64,000 nt of DNA from Viola odorata (Eukaryota; Streptophyta; Magnoliopsida; Malpighiales; Violaceae): positions 27,982,836 to 28,046,835 of the forward strand of contig OY829538.1 in the NCBI GenBank assembly GCA_963691705.1, in the 5' to 3' direction. Under the pieces are notes generated by a model that did no database searches, was not told where the DNA came from, and saw nothing but the letters and a program-made list of their open reading frames with translations. This document shows positions 10,178-24,009 of the stretch, in pieces; the stretch's first letter is position 1, and each line of letters begins with the position of its first letter. Made by a program: the position numbers and the translations under genes.

Positions 10178-13100
10178 ATGATGGTCATAGGGTCTGTCAT
10201 AACCCATCAGGTTGTTCAAGCTAGCGCTCTCAATGTTAAAACCTGTGATTTACATATTATTTCTTTGATTAAACCACTTGGTTTCCACTGTCTAGATGGA
10301 ATGGGTTTCTTCCATATAGAGAAAGGTTTTCTTTTGATGAATACAGGTCTCACAATCAAGGTAGACCAGATCTTCAGCCACAAGAATAAAGGGAACTACA
10401 AATTTCCTCCAGTGGATGCAGAAGGCAACCCTGCTCTACCTCTTAAAGTGGATCTGCCCCCACCAGCTCCTGCACCTCAGCCAGTCCTTGCACCACAACC
10501 TGCTCGTCCACCAAATCCTCCATCAGCTGCTTCTAGTACCTCCCAGACAGATTCCCACAACTTAGCAACCCTCGCAGCTCGGACTGAGCTCCTGTGTGAG
10601 CTCTTTGAGCTCCAGCAAAAAACTACTAGCGGTAAATTGACCCGGAGGCCGTTGTACATGCCAAGATAAAGATGATGGTCATAGGGTCTGTCATAACCCA
10701 TCAGGCTGTTCAAGCTAGCTCTCTCAATGTTAAACCCTGTGATTTACATATTATTTCTTTGATTAATACAATTGGTCTCCACTGGCTAGATGGAATGGGT
10801 TTCTTCCATATAGAGAAAGGTTTTCTTTTGATGAATACAGGTTTCACAATCAAGGTGGACCAGATCTCCAGCCACAAGAACAAAGGGAACTACAAATTTC
10901 CTCCACTAGATGCAGAAGGCAACAATGTTCTACCTCTTGATGAAGATCTACCCCCACCAGCTCCTGCACCTCAGCCAGTCCTTGCACCACAACCTGCTCG
11001 TCCACCAAATCCTCCATCAGCTACTGCTAGTACCTCCCAAACAGATTCCCACAACTTAGCCACCCTCGCAGCTCGGACTGAGCTTCTGCGTGAGCTCTTT
11101 GAGCTCCAGCAAAAAACTGCTAGCGGTAAATTGACCCGGAGGCCGTTGTACATGCCAAGATAAAGATGATGGTCATGGGGTCTGTCATAACCCATCAGGT
11201 TGTTGAAGCTAGCTCTCTCAATGTTAAAACCTGTGATTTACATATTATTTCTTTGATTAAACCACTTGGCCTCCACTGTCTAGATGGAGTGGGTTTCTTC
11301 CATATAGAGAAAGGCTTTCTTTTCATGAATACGGGTTTTACAATCAAGGTGGACCAGATCTACAGCCACAAGAACAAAGGGAACTACAAATTTCCTCCAC
11401 TGCATGCAGAAGGCAACCCTGTTCTACCTCTTGATGTAGATCTGCCCCCACCAGCTCCTGAACCTCAGCCAGTCCTTGCACCACAACCTGCTCGTCCACC
11501 AAATCCCCCATCAGCTACTGCTAGTACCTCCCAAACAGATTCCCACAACTTAGCCACCCTCGCAGCTCGGGCTGAGCTCCTGCGTGAGCTCTTTGAGCTC
11601 CAGCAAAAAACTGCTAGCGGTAAATTGACCCGGAGGCCGTTGTACATGCCAAGATAAAGATGATGGTCATAGGGTCTGTCATAACCCATCAGGTTGTTCA
11701 AGCTAGCGCTCTCAATGTTAAAACCTGTGATTTACATATTATTTCTTTGATTAAACCACTTGGTTTCCACTGTCTAGATGGAATGGGTTTCTTCCATATA
11801 GAGAAAGGTTTTCTTTTGATGAATACAGGTCTCACAATCAAGGTAGACCAGATCTTCAGCCACAAGAATAAAGGGAACTACAAATTTCCTCCAGTGGATG
11901 CAGAAGGCAACCCTGCTCTACCTCTTAAAGTGGATCTGCCCCCACCAGCTCCTGCACCTCAGCCAGTCCTTGCACCACAACCTGCTCGTCCACCAAATCC
12001 TCCATCAGCTGCTTCTAGTACCTCCCAGACAGATTCCCACAACTTAGCAACCCTCGCAGCTCGGACTGAGCTCCTGTGTGAGCTCTTTGAGCTCCAGCAA
12101 AAAACTGCTAGCGGTAAATTGACCCGGAGGCCGTTGTACATGCCAAGATAAAGATGATGGTCATAGGGTCTGTCATAACCCATCAGGCTGTTCAAGCTAG
12201 CTCTCTCAATGTTAAACCCTGTGATTTACATATTATTTCTTTGATTAATACAATTGGTCTCCACTGGCTAGATGGAATGGGTTTCTTCCATATAGAGAAA
12301 GGTTTTCTTTTGATGAATACAGGTTTCACAATCAAGGTGGACCAGATCTCCAGCCACAAGAACAAAGGGAACTACAAATTTCCTCCACTAGATGCAGAAG
12401 GCAACCATGTTCTACCTCTTGATGAAGATCTACCCCCACCAGCTCCTGCACCTCAGCCAGTCCTTGCACCACAACCTGCTCGTCCACCAAATCCTCCATC
12501 AGCTACTGCTAGTACCTCCCAAACAGATTCCCACAACTTAGCCACCCTCGCAGCTCGGACTGAGCTTCTGCGTGAGCTCTTTGAGCTCCAGCAAAAAACT
12601 GCTAGCGGTAAATTGACCCGGAGGCCGTTGTACATGCCAAGATAAAGATGATGGTCATGGGGTCTGTCATAACCCATCAGGTTGTTGAAGCTAGCTCTCT
12701 CAATGTTAAAACCTGTGATTTACATATTATTTCTTTGATTAAACCACTTGGTCTCCACTGTCTAGATGGAGTGGGTTTCTTCCATATAGAGAAAGGCTTT
12801 CTTTTCATGAATACGGGTTTTACAATCAAGGTGGACCAGATCTACAGCCACAAGAACAAAGGGAACTACAAATTTCCTCCACTGCATGCAGAAGGCAACC
12901 CTGTTCTACCTCTTGATGTAGATCTGCCCCCACCAGCTCCTGAACCTCAGCCAGTCCTTGCACCACAACCTGCTCGTCCACCAAATCCTCCATCAGTTGC
13001 TTCTAGTACCTCCCAGACAGATTCCCACAACTTAGCAACCCTCGCAGCTCGGACTGAGCTCCTGTGTGAGCTCTTTGAGCTCCAGCAAAAAACTGCTAGC

Positions 13101-16100
13101 GGTAAATTGACCCGGAGGCCGTTGTACATGCCAAGATAAAGATGATGGTCATAGGGTCTGTCATAACCCATCAGGTTGTTCAAGCTAGCGCTCTCAATGT
13201 TAAAACCTGTGATTTACATATTATTTCTTTGATTAAACCACTTGGTTTCCACTGTCTAGATGGAATGAGTTTCTTCCATATAGAGAAAGGTTTTCTTTTG
13301 ATGAATACAGGTCTCACAATCAAGGTAGACCAGATCTTCAGCCACAAGAATAAAGGGAACTACAAATTTCCTCCAGTGGATGCAGAAGGCAACCCTGCTC
13401 TACCTCTTAAAGTGGATCTGCCCCCACCAGCTCCTGCACCTCAGCCAGTCCTTGCACCACAACCTGCTCGTCCACCAAATCCTCCATCAGCTGCTTCTAG
13501 TACCTCCCAGACAGATTCCCACAACTTAGCAACCCTCGCAGCTCGGACTGAGCTCCTGTGTGAGCTCTTTGAGCTCCAGCAAAAAACTACTAGCGGTAAA
13601 TTGACCCGGAGGCCGTTGTACATGCCAAGATAAAGATGATGGTCATAGGGTCTGTCATAACCCATCAGGCTGTTCAAGCTAGCTCTCTCAATGTTAAACC
13701 CTGTGATTTACATATTATTTCTTTGATTAATACAATTGGTCTCCACTGGCTAGATGGAATGGGTTTCTTCCATATAGAGAAAGGTTTTCTTTTGATGAAT
13801 ACAGGTTTCACAATCAAGGTGGACCAGATCTCCAGCCACAAGAACAAAGGGAACTACAAATTTCCTCCACTAGATGCAGAAGGCAACCATGTTCTACCTC
13901 TTGATGAAGATCTACCCCCACCAGCTCCTGCACCTCAGCCAGTCCTTGCACCACAACCTGCTCGTCCACCAAATCCTCCATCAGCTACTGCTAGTACCTC
14001 CCAAACAGATTCCCACAACTTAGCCACCCTCGCAGCTCGGACTGAGCTTCTGCGTGAGCTCTTTGAGCTCCAGCAAAAAACTGCTAGCGGTAAATTGACC
14101 CGGAGGCCGTTGTACATGCCAAGATAAAGATGATGGTCATGGGGTCTGTCATAACCCATCAGGTTGTTGAAGCTAGCTCTCTCAATGTTAAAACCTGTGA
14201 TTTACATATTATTTCTTTGATTAAACCACTTGGTCTCCACTGTCTAGATGGAGTGGGTTTCTTCCATATAGAGAAAGGCTTTCTTTTCATGAATACGGGT
14301 TTTACAATCAAGGTGGACCAGATCTACAGCCACAAGAACAAAGGGAACTACAAATTTCCTCCACTGCATGCAGAAGGCAACCCTGTTCTACCTCTTGATG
14401 TAGATCTGCCCCCACCAGCTCCTGAACCTCAGCCAGTCCTTGCACCACAACCTGCTCGTCCACCAAATCCCCCATCAGCTACTGCTAGTACCTCCCAAAC
14501 AGATTCCCACAACTTAGCCACCCTCGCAGCTCGGGCTGAGCTTCTGCGTGAGCTCTTTGAGCTCCAGCAAAAAACTGCTAGCGGTAAATTGACCCGGAGG
14601 CCGTTGTACATGCCAAGATAAAGATGATGGTCATAGGGTCTGTCATAACCCATCAGGTTGTTCAAGCTAGCGCTCTCAATGTTAAAACCTGTGATTTACA
14701 TATTATTTCTTTGATTAAACCACTTGGTTTCCACTGTCTAGATGGAATGGGTTTCTTCCATATAGAGAAAGGTTTTCTTTTGATGAATACAGGTCTCACA
14801 ATCAAGGTAGACCAGATCTTCAGCCACAAGAATAAAGGGAACTACAAATTTCCTCCAGTGGATGCAGAAGGCAACCCTGCTCTACCTCTTAAAGTGGATC
14901 TGCCCCCACCAGCTCCTGCACCTCAGCCAGTCCTTGCACCACAACCTGCTCGTCCACCAAATCCTCCATCAGCTGCTTCTAGTACCTCCCAGACAGATTC
15001 CCACAACTTAGCAACCCTCGCAGCTCGGACTGAGCTCCTGTGTGAGCTCTTTGAGCTCCAGCAAAAAACTGCTAGCGGTAAATTGACCCGGAGGCCGTTG
15101 TACATGCCAAGATAAAGATGATGGTCATAGGGTCTGTCATAACCCATCAGGCTGTTCAAGCTAGCTCTCTCAATGTTAAACCCTGTGATTTACATATTAT
15201 TTCTTTGATTAATACAATTGGTCTCCACTGGCTAGATGGAATGGGTTTCTTCCATATAGAGAAAGGTTTTCTTTTGATGAATACAGGTTTCACAATCAAG
15301 GTGGACCAGATCTCCAGCCACAAGAACAAAGGGAACTACAAATTTCCTCCACTAGATGCAGAAGGCAACCATGTTCTACCTCTTGATGAAGATCTACCCC
15401 CACCAGCTCCTGCACCTCAGCCAGTCCTTGCACCACAACCTGCTCGTCCACCAAATCCTCCATCAGCTACTGCTAGTACCTCCCAAACAGATTCCCACAA
15501 CTTAGCCACCCTCGCAGCTCGGACTGAGCTTCTGCGTGAGCTCTTTGAGCTCCAGCAAAAAACTGCTAGCGGTAAATTGACCCGGAGGCCGTTGTACATG
15601 CCAAGATAAAGATGATGGTCATGGGGTCTGTCATAACCCATCAGGTTGTTGAAGCTAGCTCTCTCAATGTTAAAACCTGTGATTTACATATTATTTCTTT
15701 GATTAAACCACTTGGTCTCCACTGTCTAGATGGAGTGGGTTTCTTCCATATAGAGAAAGGCTTTCTTTTCATGAATACGGGTTTTACAATCAAGGTGGAC
15801 CAGATCTACAGCCACAAGAACAAAGGGAACTACAAATTTCCTCCACTGCATGCAGAAGGCAACCCTGTTCTACCTCTTGATGTAGATCTGCCCCCACCAG
15901 CTCCTGAACCTCAGCCAGTCCTTGCACCACAACCTGCTCGTCCACCAAATCCTCCATCAGTTGCTTCTAGTACCTCCCAGACAGATTCCCACAACTTAGC
16001 AACCCTCGCAGCTCGGACTGAGCTCCTGTGTGAGCTCTTTGAGCTCCAGCAAAAAACTGCTAGCGGTAAATTGACCCGGAGGCCGTTGTACATGCCAAGA

Positions 16101-19100
16101 TAAAGATGATGGTCATAGGGTCTGTCATAACCCATCAGGTTGTTCAAGCTAGCGCTCTCAATGTTAAAACCTGTGATTTACATATTATTTCTTTGATTAA
16201 ACCACTTGGTTTCCACTGTCTAGATGGAATGGGTTTCTTCCATATAGAGAAAGGTTTTCTTTTGATGAATACAGGTCTCACAATCAAGGTAGACCAGATC
16301 TTCAGCCACAAGAATAAAGGGAACTACAAATTTCCTCCAGTGGATGCAGAAGGCAACCCTGCTCTACCTCTTAAAGTGGATCTGCCCCCACCAGCTCCTG
16401 CACCTCAGCCAGTCCTTGCACCACAACCTGCTCGTCCACCAAATCCTCCATCAGCTGCTTCTAGTACCTCCCAGACAGATTCCCACAACTTAGCAACCCT
16501 CGCAGCTCGGACTGAGCTCCTGTGTGAGCTCTTTGAGCTCCAGCAAAAAACTACTAGCGGTAAATTGACCCGGAGGCCGTTGTACATGCCAAGATAAAGA
16601 TGATGGTCATAGGGTCTGTCATAACCCATCAGGCTGTTCAAGCTAGCTCTCTCAATGTTAAACCCTGTGATTTACATATTATTTCTTTGATTAATACAAT
16701 TGGTCTCCACTGGCTAGATGGAATGGGTTTCTTCCATATAGAGAAAGGTTTTCTTTTGATGAATACAGGTTTCACAATCAAGGTGGACCAGATCTCCAGC
16801 CACAAGAACAAAGGGAACTACAAATTTCCTCCACTAGATGCAGAAGGCAACCATGTTCTACCTCTTGATGAAGATCTACCCCCACCAGCTCCTGCACCTC
16901 AGCCAGTCCTTGCACCACAACCTGCTCGTCCACCAAATCCTCCATCAGCTACTGCTAGTACCTCCCAAACAGATTCCCACAACTTAGCCACCCTCGCAGC
17001 TCGGACTGAGCTTCTGCGTGAGCTCTTTGAGCTCCAGCAAAAAACTGCTAGCGGTAAATTGACCCGGAGGCCGTTGTACATGCCAAGATAAAGATGATGG
17101 TCATGGGGTCTGTCATAACCCATCAGGTTGTTGAAGCTAGCTCTCTCAATGTTAAAACCTGTGATTTACATATTATTTCTTTGATTAAACCACTTGGTCT
17201 CCACTGTCTAGATGGAGTGGGTTTCTTCCATATAGAGAAAGGCTTTCTTTTCATGAATACGGGTTTTACAATCAAGGTGGACCAGATCTACAGCCACAAG
17301 AACAAAGGGAACTACAAATTTCCTCCACTGCATGCAGAAGGCAACCCTGTTCTACCTCTTGATGTAGATCTGCCCCCACCAGCTCCTGAACCTCAGCCAG
17401 TCCTTGCACCACAACCTGCTCGTCCACCAAATCCTCCATCAGTTGCTTCTAGTACCTCCCAGACAGATTCCCACAACTTAGCAACCCTCGCAGCTCGGAC
17501 TGAGCTCCTGTGTGAGCTCTTTGAGCTCCAGCAAAAAACTGCTAGCGGTAAATTGACCCGGAGGCCGTTGTACATGCCAAGATAAAGATGATGGTCATAG
17601 GGTCTGTCATAACCCATCAGGTTGTTCAAGCTAGCGCTCTCAATGTTAAAACCTGTGATTTACATATTATTTCTTTGATTAAACCACTTGGTTTCCACTG
17701 TCTAGATGGAATGGGTTTCTTCCATATAGAGAAAGGTTTTCTTTTGATGAATACAGGTCTCACAATCAAGGTAGACCAGATCTTCAGCCACAAGAATAAA
17801 GGGAACTACAAATTTCCTCCAGTGGATGCAGAAGGCAACCCTGCTCTACCTCTTAAAGTAGATCTGCCCCCACCAGCTCCTGCACCTCAGCCAGTCCTTG
17901 CACCACAACCTGCTCGTCCACCAAATCCTCCATCAGCTGCTTCTAGTACCTCCCAGACAGATTCCCACAACTTAGCAACCCTCGCAGCTCGGACTGAGCT
18001 CCTGTGTGAGCTCTTTGAGCTCCAGCAAAAAACTGCTAGCGGTAAATTGACCCGGAGGCCGTTGTACATGCCAAGATAAAGATGATGGTCATAGGGTCTG
18101 TCATAACCCATCAGGCTGTTCAAGCTAGCTCTCTCAATGTTAAACCCTGTGATTTACATATTATTTCTTTGATTAATACAATTGGTCTCCACTGGCTAGA
18201 TGGAATGGGTTTCTTCCATATAGAGAAAGGTTTTCTTTTGATGAATACAGGTTTCACAATCAAGGTGGACCAGATCTCCAGCCACAAGAACAAAGGGAAC
18301 TACAAATTTCCTCCACTAGATGCAGAAGGCAACCATGTTCTACCTCTTGATGAAGATCTACCCCCACCAGCTCCTGCACCTCAGCCAGTCCTTGCACCAC
18401 AACCTGCTCGTCCACCAAATCCTCCATCAGCTACTGCTAGTACCTCCCAAACAGATTCCCACAACTTAGCCACCCTCGCAGCTCGGACTGAGCTTCTGCG
18501 TGAGCTCTTTGAGCTCCAGCAAAAAACTGCTAGCGGTAAATTGACCCGGAGGCCGTTGTACATGCCAAGATAAAGATGATGGTCATGGGGTCTGTCATAA
18601 CCCATCAGGTTGTTGAAGCTAGCTCTCTCAATGTTAAAACCTGTGATTTACATATTATTTCTTTGATTAAACCACTTGGTCTCCACTGTCTAGATGGAGT
18701 GGGTTTCTTCCATATAGAGAAAGGCTTTCTTTTCATGAATACGGGTTTTACAATCAAGGTGGACCAGATCTACAGCCACAAGAACAAAGGGAACTACAAA
18801 TTTCCTCCACTGCATGCAGAAGGCAACCCTGTTCTACCTCTTGATGTAGATCTGCCCCCACCAGCTCCTGAACCTCAGCCAGTCCTTGCACCACAACCTG
18901 CTCGTCCACCAAATCCTCCATCAGTTGCTTCTAGTACCTCCCAGACAGATTCCCACAACTTAGCAACCCTCGCAGCTCGGACTGAGCTCCTGTGTGAGCT
19001 CTTTGAGCTCCAGCAAAAAACTGCTAGCGGTAAATTGACCCGGAGGCCGTTGTACATGCCAAGATAAAGATGATGGTCATAGGGTCTGTCATAACCCATC

Positions 19101-22033
19101 AGGTTGTTCAAGCTAGCGCTCTCAATGTTAAAACCTGTGATTTACATATTATTTCTTTGATTAAACCACTTGGTTTCCACTGTCTAGATGGAATGGGTTT
19201 CTTCCATATAGAGAAAGGTTTTCTTTTGATGAATACAGGTCTCACAATCAAGGTAGACCAGATCTTCAGCCACAAGAATAAAGGGAACTACAAATTTCCT
19301 CCAGTGGATGCAGAAGGCAACCCTGCTCTACCTCTTAAAGTGGATCTGCCCCCACCAGCTCCTGCACCTCAGCCAGTCCTTGCACCACAACCTGCTCGTC
19401 CACCAAATCCTCCATCAGCTGCTTCTAGTACCTCCCAGACAGATTCCCACAACTTAGCAACCCTCGCAGCTCGGACTGAGCTCCTGTGTGAGCTCTTTGA
19501 GCTCCAGCAAAAAACTACTAGCGGTAAATTGACCCGGAGGCCGTTGTACATGCCAAGATAAAGATGATGGTCATAGGGTCTGTCATAACCCATCAGGCTG
19601 TTCAAGCTAGCTCTCTCAATGTTAAACCCTGTGATTTACATATTATTTCTTTGATTAATACAATTGGTCTCCACTGGCTAGATGGAATGGGTTTCTTCCA
19701 TATAGAGAAACGTTTTCTTTTGATGAATACAGGTTTCACAATCAAGGTGGACCAGATCTCCAGCCACAAGAACAAAGGGAACTACAAATTTCCTCCACTA
19801 GATGCAGAAGGCAACCATGTTCTACCTCTTGATGAAGATCTACCCCCACCAGCTCCTGCACCTCAGCCAGTCCTTGCACCACAACCTGCTCGTCCACCAA
19901 ATCCTCCATCAGCTACTGCTAGTACCTCCCAAACAGATTCCCACAACTTAGCCACCCTCGCAGCTCGGACTGAGCTTCTGCGTGAGCTCTTTGAGCTCCA
20001 GCAAAAAACTGCTAGCGGTAAATTGACCCGGAGGCCGTTGTATATGCCAAGATAAAGATGATGGTCATGGGGTCTGTCATAACCCATCAGGTTGTTGAAG
20101 CTAGCTCTCTCAATGTTAAAACCTGTGATTTACATATTATTTCTTTGATTAAACCACTTGGTCTCCACTGTCTAGATGGAGTGGGTTTCTTCCATATAGA
20201 GAAAGGCTTTCTTTTCATGAATACGGGTTTTACAATCAAGGTGGACCAGATCTACAGCCACAAGAACAAAGGGAACTACAAATTTCCTCCACTGCATGCA
20301 GAAGACAACCCTGTTCTACCTCTTGATGTAGATCTGCCCCCACCAGCTCCTGAACCTCAGCCAGTCCTTGCACCACAACCTGCTCGTCCACCAAATCCTC
20401 CATCAGTTGCTTCTAGTACCTCCCAGACAGATTCCCACAACTTAGCAACCCTCGCAGCTCGGACTGAGCTCCTGTGTGAGCTCTTTGAGCTCCAGCAAAA
20501 AACTGCTAGCGGTAAATTGACCCGGAGGCCGTTGTACATGCCAAGATAAAGATGATGGTCATAGGGTCTGTCATAACCCATCAGGTTGTTCAAGCTAGCG
20601 CTCTCAATGTTAAAACCTGTGATTTACATATTATTTCTTTGATTAAACCACTTGGTTTCCACTGTCTAGATGGAATGGGTTTCTTCCATATAGAGAAAGG
20701 TTTTCTTTTGATGAATACAGGTCTCACAATCAAGGTAGACCAGATCTTCAGCCACAAGAATAAAGGGAACTACAAATTTCCTCCAGTGGATGCAGAAGGC
20801 AACCCTGCTCTACCTCTTAAAGTAGATCTTCCCCCACCAGCTCCTGCACCTCAGCCAGTCCTTGCACCACAACCTGCTCGTCCACCAAATCCTCCATCAG
20901 CTGCTTCTAGTACCTCCCAGACAGATTCCCACAACTTAGCAACCCTCGCAGCTCGGACTGAGCTCCTGTGTGAGCTCTTTGAGCTCCAGCAAAAAACTGC
21001 TAGCGGTAAATTGACCCGGAGGCCGTTGTACATGCCAAGATAAAGATGATGGTCATAGGGTCTGTCATAACCCATCAGGCTGTTCAAGCTAGCTCTCTCA
21101 ATGTTAAACCCTGTGATTTACATATTATTTCTTTGATTAATACAATTGGTCTCCACTGGCTAGATGGAATGGGTTTCTTCCATATAGAGAAAGGTTTTCT
21201 TTTGATGAATACAGGTTTCACAATCAAGGTGGACCAGATCTCCAGCCACAAGAACAAAGGGAACTACAAATTTCCTCCACTAGATGCAGAAGGCAACCAT
21301 GTTCTACCTCTTGATGAAGATCTACCCCCACCAGCTCCTGCACCTCAGCCAGTCCTTGCACCACAACATGCTCGTCCACCAAATCCTCCATCAGCTACTG
21401 CTAGTACCTCCCAAACAGATTCCCACAACTTAGCCACCCTCGCAGCTCGGACTGAGCTCCTGTGTAAGCTCTTTGAGCTCCAGCAAAAATCTGCTAGCGG
21501 TAAATTGACCCGGAGGCCGTTGTACATGCCAAGATAAAGATGATGGTCATAGGGTCTGTCATAACCCATCAGGCTGTTCAAGCTAGCTCTCTCAATGTTA
21601 AACCCTGTGATTTACATATTATTTCTTTGATTAATACAATTGGTCTCCACTGGCTAGATGGAATGGGTTTCTTCCATATAGAGAAAGGTTTTCTTTTGAT
21701 GAATACAGGTTTCACAATCAAGGTGGACCAGATCTCCAGCCACAAGAACAAAGGGAACTACAAATTTCCTCCACTAGATGCAGAAGGCAACCATGTTCTA
21801 CCTCTTGATGAAGATCTACCCCCACCAGCTCCTGCACCTCAGCCAGTCCTTGCACCACAACCTGCTCGTCCACCAAATCCTCCATCAGCTACTGCTAGTA
21901 CCTCCCAAACAGATTCCCACAACTTAGCCACCCTCGCAGCTCGGGCTGAGCTTCTGCGTGAGCTCTTTGAGCTCCAGCAAAAAACTGCTAGCGGTAAATT
22001 GACCCGGAGGCCGTTGTACATGCCAAGATAAAG
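10178..22033 (+). repeat. 6-mer higher-order repeat (2964 bp), four copies
   Basis: Copies run 10178-13141, 13142-16105, 16106-19069 and 19070-22033. Each is two A-B-C trimers distinguished by the A monomer. The first A has AAAACTACTAGC (Thr codon) at 10178, 13142, 16106 and 19070. The second has AAAACTGCTAGC (Ala) at 11660, 14624, 17588 and 20552. Copies 1 and 2 share a C/B chimeric third monomer (11166, 14130), absent from copies 3 and 4. Copies 3 and 4 share GTAGATCT in their second A monomer (17588, 20552), where copies 1 and 2 have GTGGATCT. Copy 4 ends irregularly with B-B at 21046 and 21540. Confidence 0.8.
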
Positions 22034-22527
22034 ATGATGGTCATAGGGTCTGTCATAACCCATCAGGTTGTTCAAGCTAGCGCTCTCAATGTTAAAACCT
22101 GTGATTTACATATTATTTCTTTGATTAAACCACTTGGTTTCCCCTGTCTAGATGGAATGGGTTTCTTCCATATAGAGAAAGGTTTTCTTTTGATGAATAC
22201 AGGTCTCACAATCAAGGTAGACCAGATCTTCAGCCACAAGAATAAAGGGAACTACAAATTTCCTCCAGTGGATGCAGAAGGCAACCCTGCTCTACCTCTT
22301 AAAGTGGATCTGCCCCCACCAGCTCCTGCACCTCAGCCAGTCCTTGCACCACAACCTGCTCGTCCACCAAATCCTCCATCAGCTGCTTCTAGTACCTCCC
22401 AGACAGATTCCCACAACTTAGCAACCCTCGCAGCTCGGACTGAGCTCCTGTGTGAGCTCTTTGAGCTCCAGCAAAAAACTGCTAGCGGTAAATTGACCCG
22501 GAGGCCGTTGTACATGCCAAGATAAAG

Positions 22528-23021
22528 ATGATGGTCATAGGGTCTGTCATAACCCATCAGGCTGTTCAAGCTAGCTCTCTCAATGTTAAACCCGGTGATT
22601 TACATATTATTTCTTTGATTAATACAATTGGTCTCCACTGGCTAGATGGAATGGGTTTCTTCCATATAGAGAAAGGTTTTCTTTTGATGAATACAGGTTT
22701 CACAATCAAGGTGGACCAGATCTCCAGCCACAAGAACAAAGGGAACTACAAATTTCCTCCACTAGATGCAGAAGGCAACCATGTTCTACCTCTTGATGAA
22801 GATCTACCCCCACCAGCTCCTGCACCTCAGCCAGTCCTTGCACCACAACCTGCTCGTCCACCAAATCCTCCATCAGCTACTGCTAGTACCTCCCAAACAG
22901 ATTCCCACAACTTAGCCACCCTCGCAGCTCGGGCTGAGCTTCTGCGTGAGCTCTTTGAGCTCCAGCAAAAAACTGCTAGCGGTAAATTGACCCGGAGGCC
23001 GTTGTAAATGCCAAGATAAAG
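22528..23021 (+). repeat. Type B monomer with late nonsense change
   Basis: The Tyr codon of the terminal LYMPR peptide is TAA here ('gttgtaaatgcc' instead of 'gttgtacatgcc'), so the internal frame ends four codons early. It also has the CCCGGTGAT B-variant otherwise seen only near the left end of the array (2769, 6226, 7708). Confidence 0.8.
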
Positions 23022-23515
23022 ATGATGGTCATAGGGTCTGTCATAACCCATCAGGTTGTTCAAGCTAGCGCTCTCAATGTTAAAACCTGTGATTTACATA
23101 TTATTTCTTTGATTAAACCACTTGGTTTCCACTGTCTAGATGGAATGGGTTTCTTCCATATAGAGAAAGGTTTTCTTTTGATGAATACAGGTCTCACAAT
23201 CAAGGTAGACCAGATCTTCAGCCACAAGAATAAAGGGAACTACAAATTTCCTCCAGTGGATGCAGAAGGCAACCCTGCTCTACCTCTTAAAGTGGATCTG
23301 CCCCCACCAGCTCCTGCACCTCAGCCAGTCCTTGCACCACAACCTGCTCGTCCACCAAATCCTCCATCAGCTGCTTCTAGTACCTCCCAGACAGATTCCC
23401 ACAACTTAGCAACCCTCGCAGCTCGGACTGAGCTCCTGTGTGAGCTCTTTGAGCTCCAGCAAAAAACTGCTAGCGGTAAATTGACCCGGAGGCCGTTGTA
23501 CATGCCAAGATAAAG

Positions 23516-24009
23516 ATGATGGTCATAGGGTCTGTCATAACCCATCAGGCTGTTCAAGCTAGCTCTCTCAATGTTAAACCCTGTGATTTACATATTATTT
23601 CTTTGATTAATACAATTGGTCTCCACTGGCTAGATGGAATGGGTTTCTTCCATATAGAGAAAGGTTTTCTTTTGATGAATACAGGTTTCACAATCAAGGT
23701 GGACCAGATCTCCAGCCACAAGAACAAAGGGAACTACAAATTTCCTCCACTAGATGCAGAAGGCAACCATGTTCTACCTCTTGATGAAGATCTACCCCCA
23801 CCAGCTCCTGCACCTCAGCCAGTCCTTGCACCACAACCTGCTCGTCCACCAAATCCTCCATCAGCTGCTTCTAGTACCTCCCAGACAGATTCCCACAACT
23901 TAGCAACCCTCGCAGCTCGGACTGAGCTCCTGTGTGAGCTCTTTGAGCTCCAGCAAAAAACTGCTAGCGGTAAATTGACCCGGAGGCCGTTGTACATGCC
24001 AAGATAAAG
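23516..24009 (+). repeat. Chimeric monomer B/A
   Basis: The first two thirds are type B (AVQASSL, Trp, LDEDLPPPAPA). From about 'tcagctgcttctagt' onward it is type A (three GAGCTC sites, CTCCTGTGTGAG). The switch lies near base 335 of the monomer, within the Pro-rich stretch that is identical between types. Confidence 0.75.
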
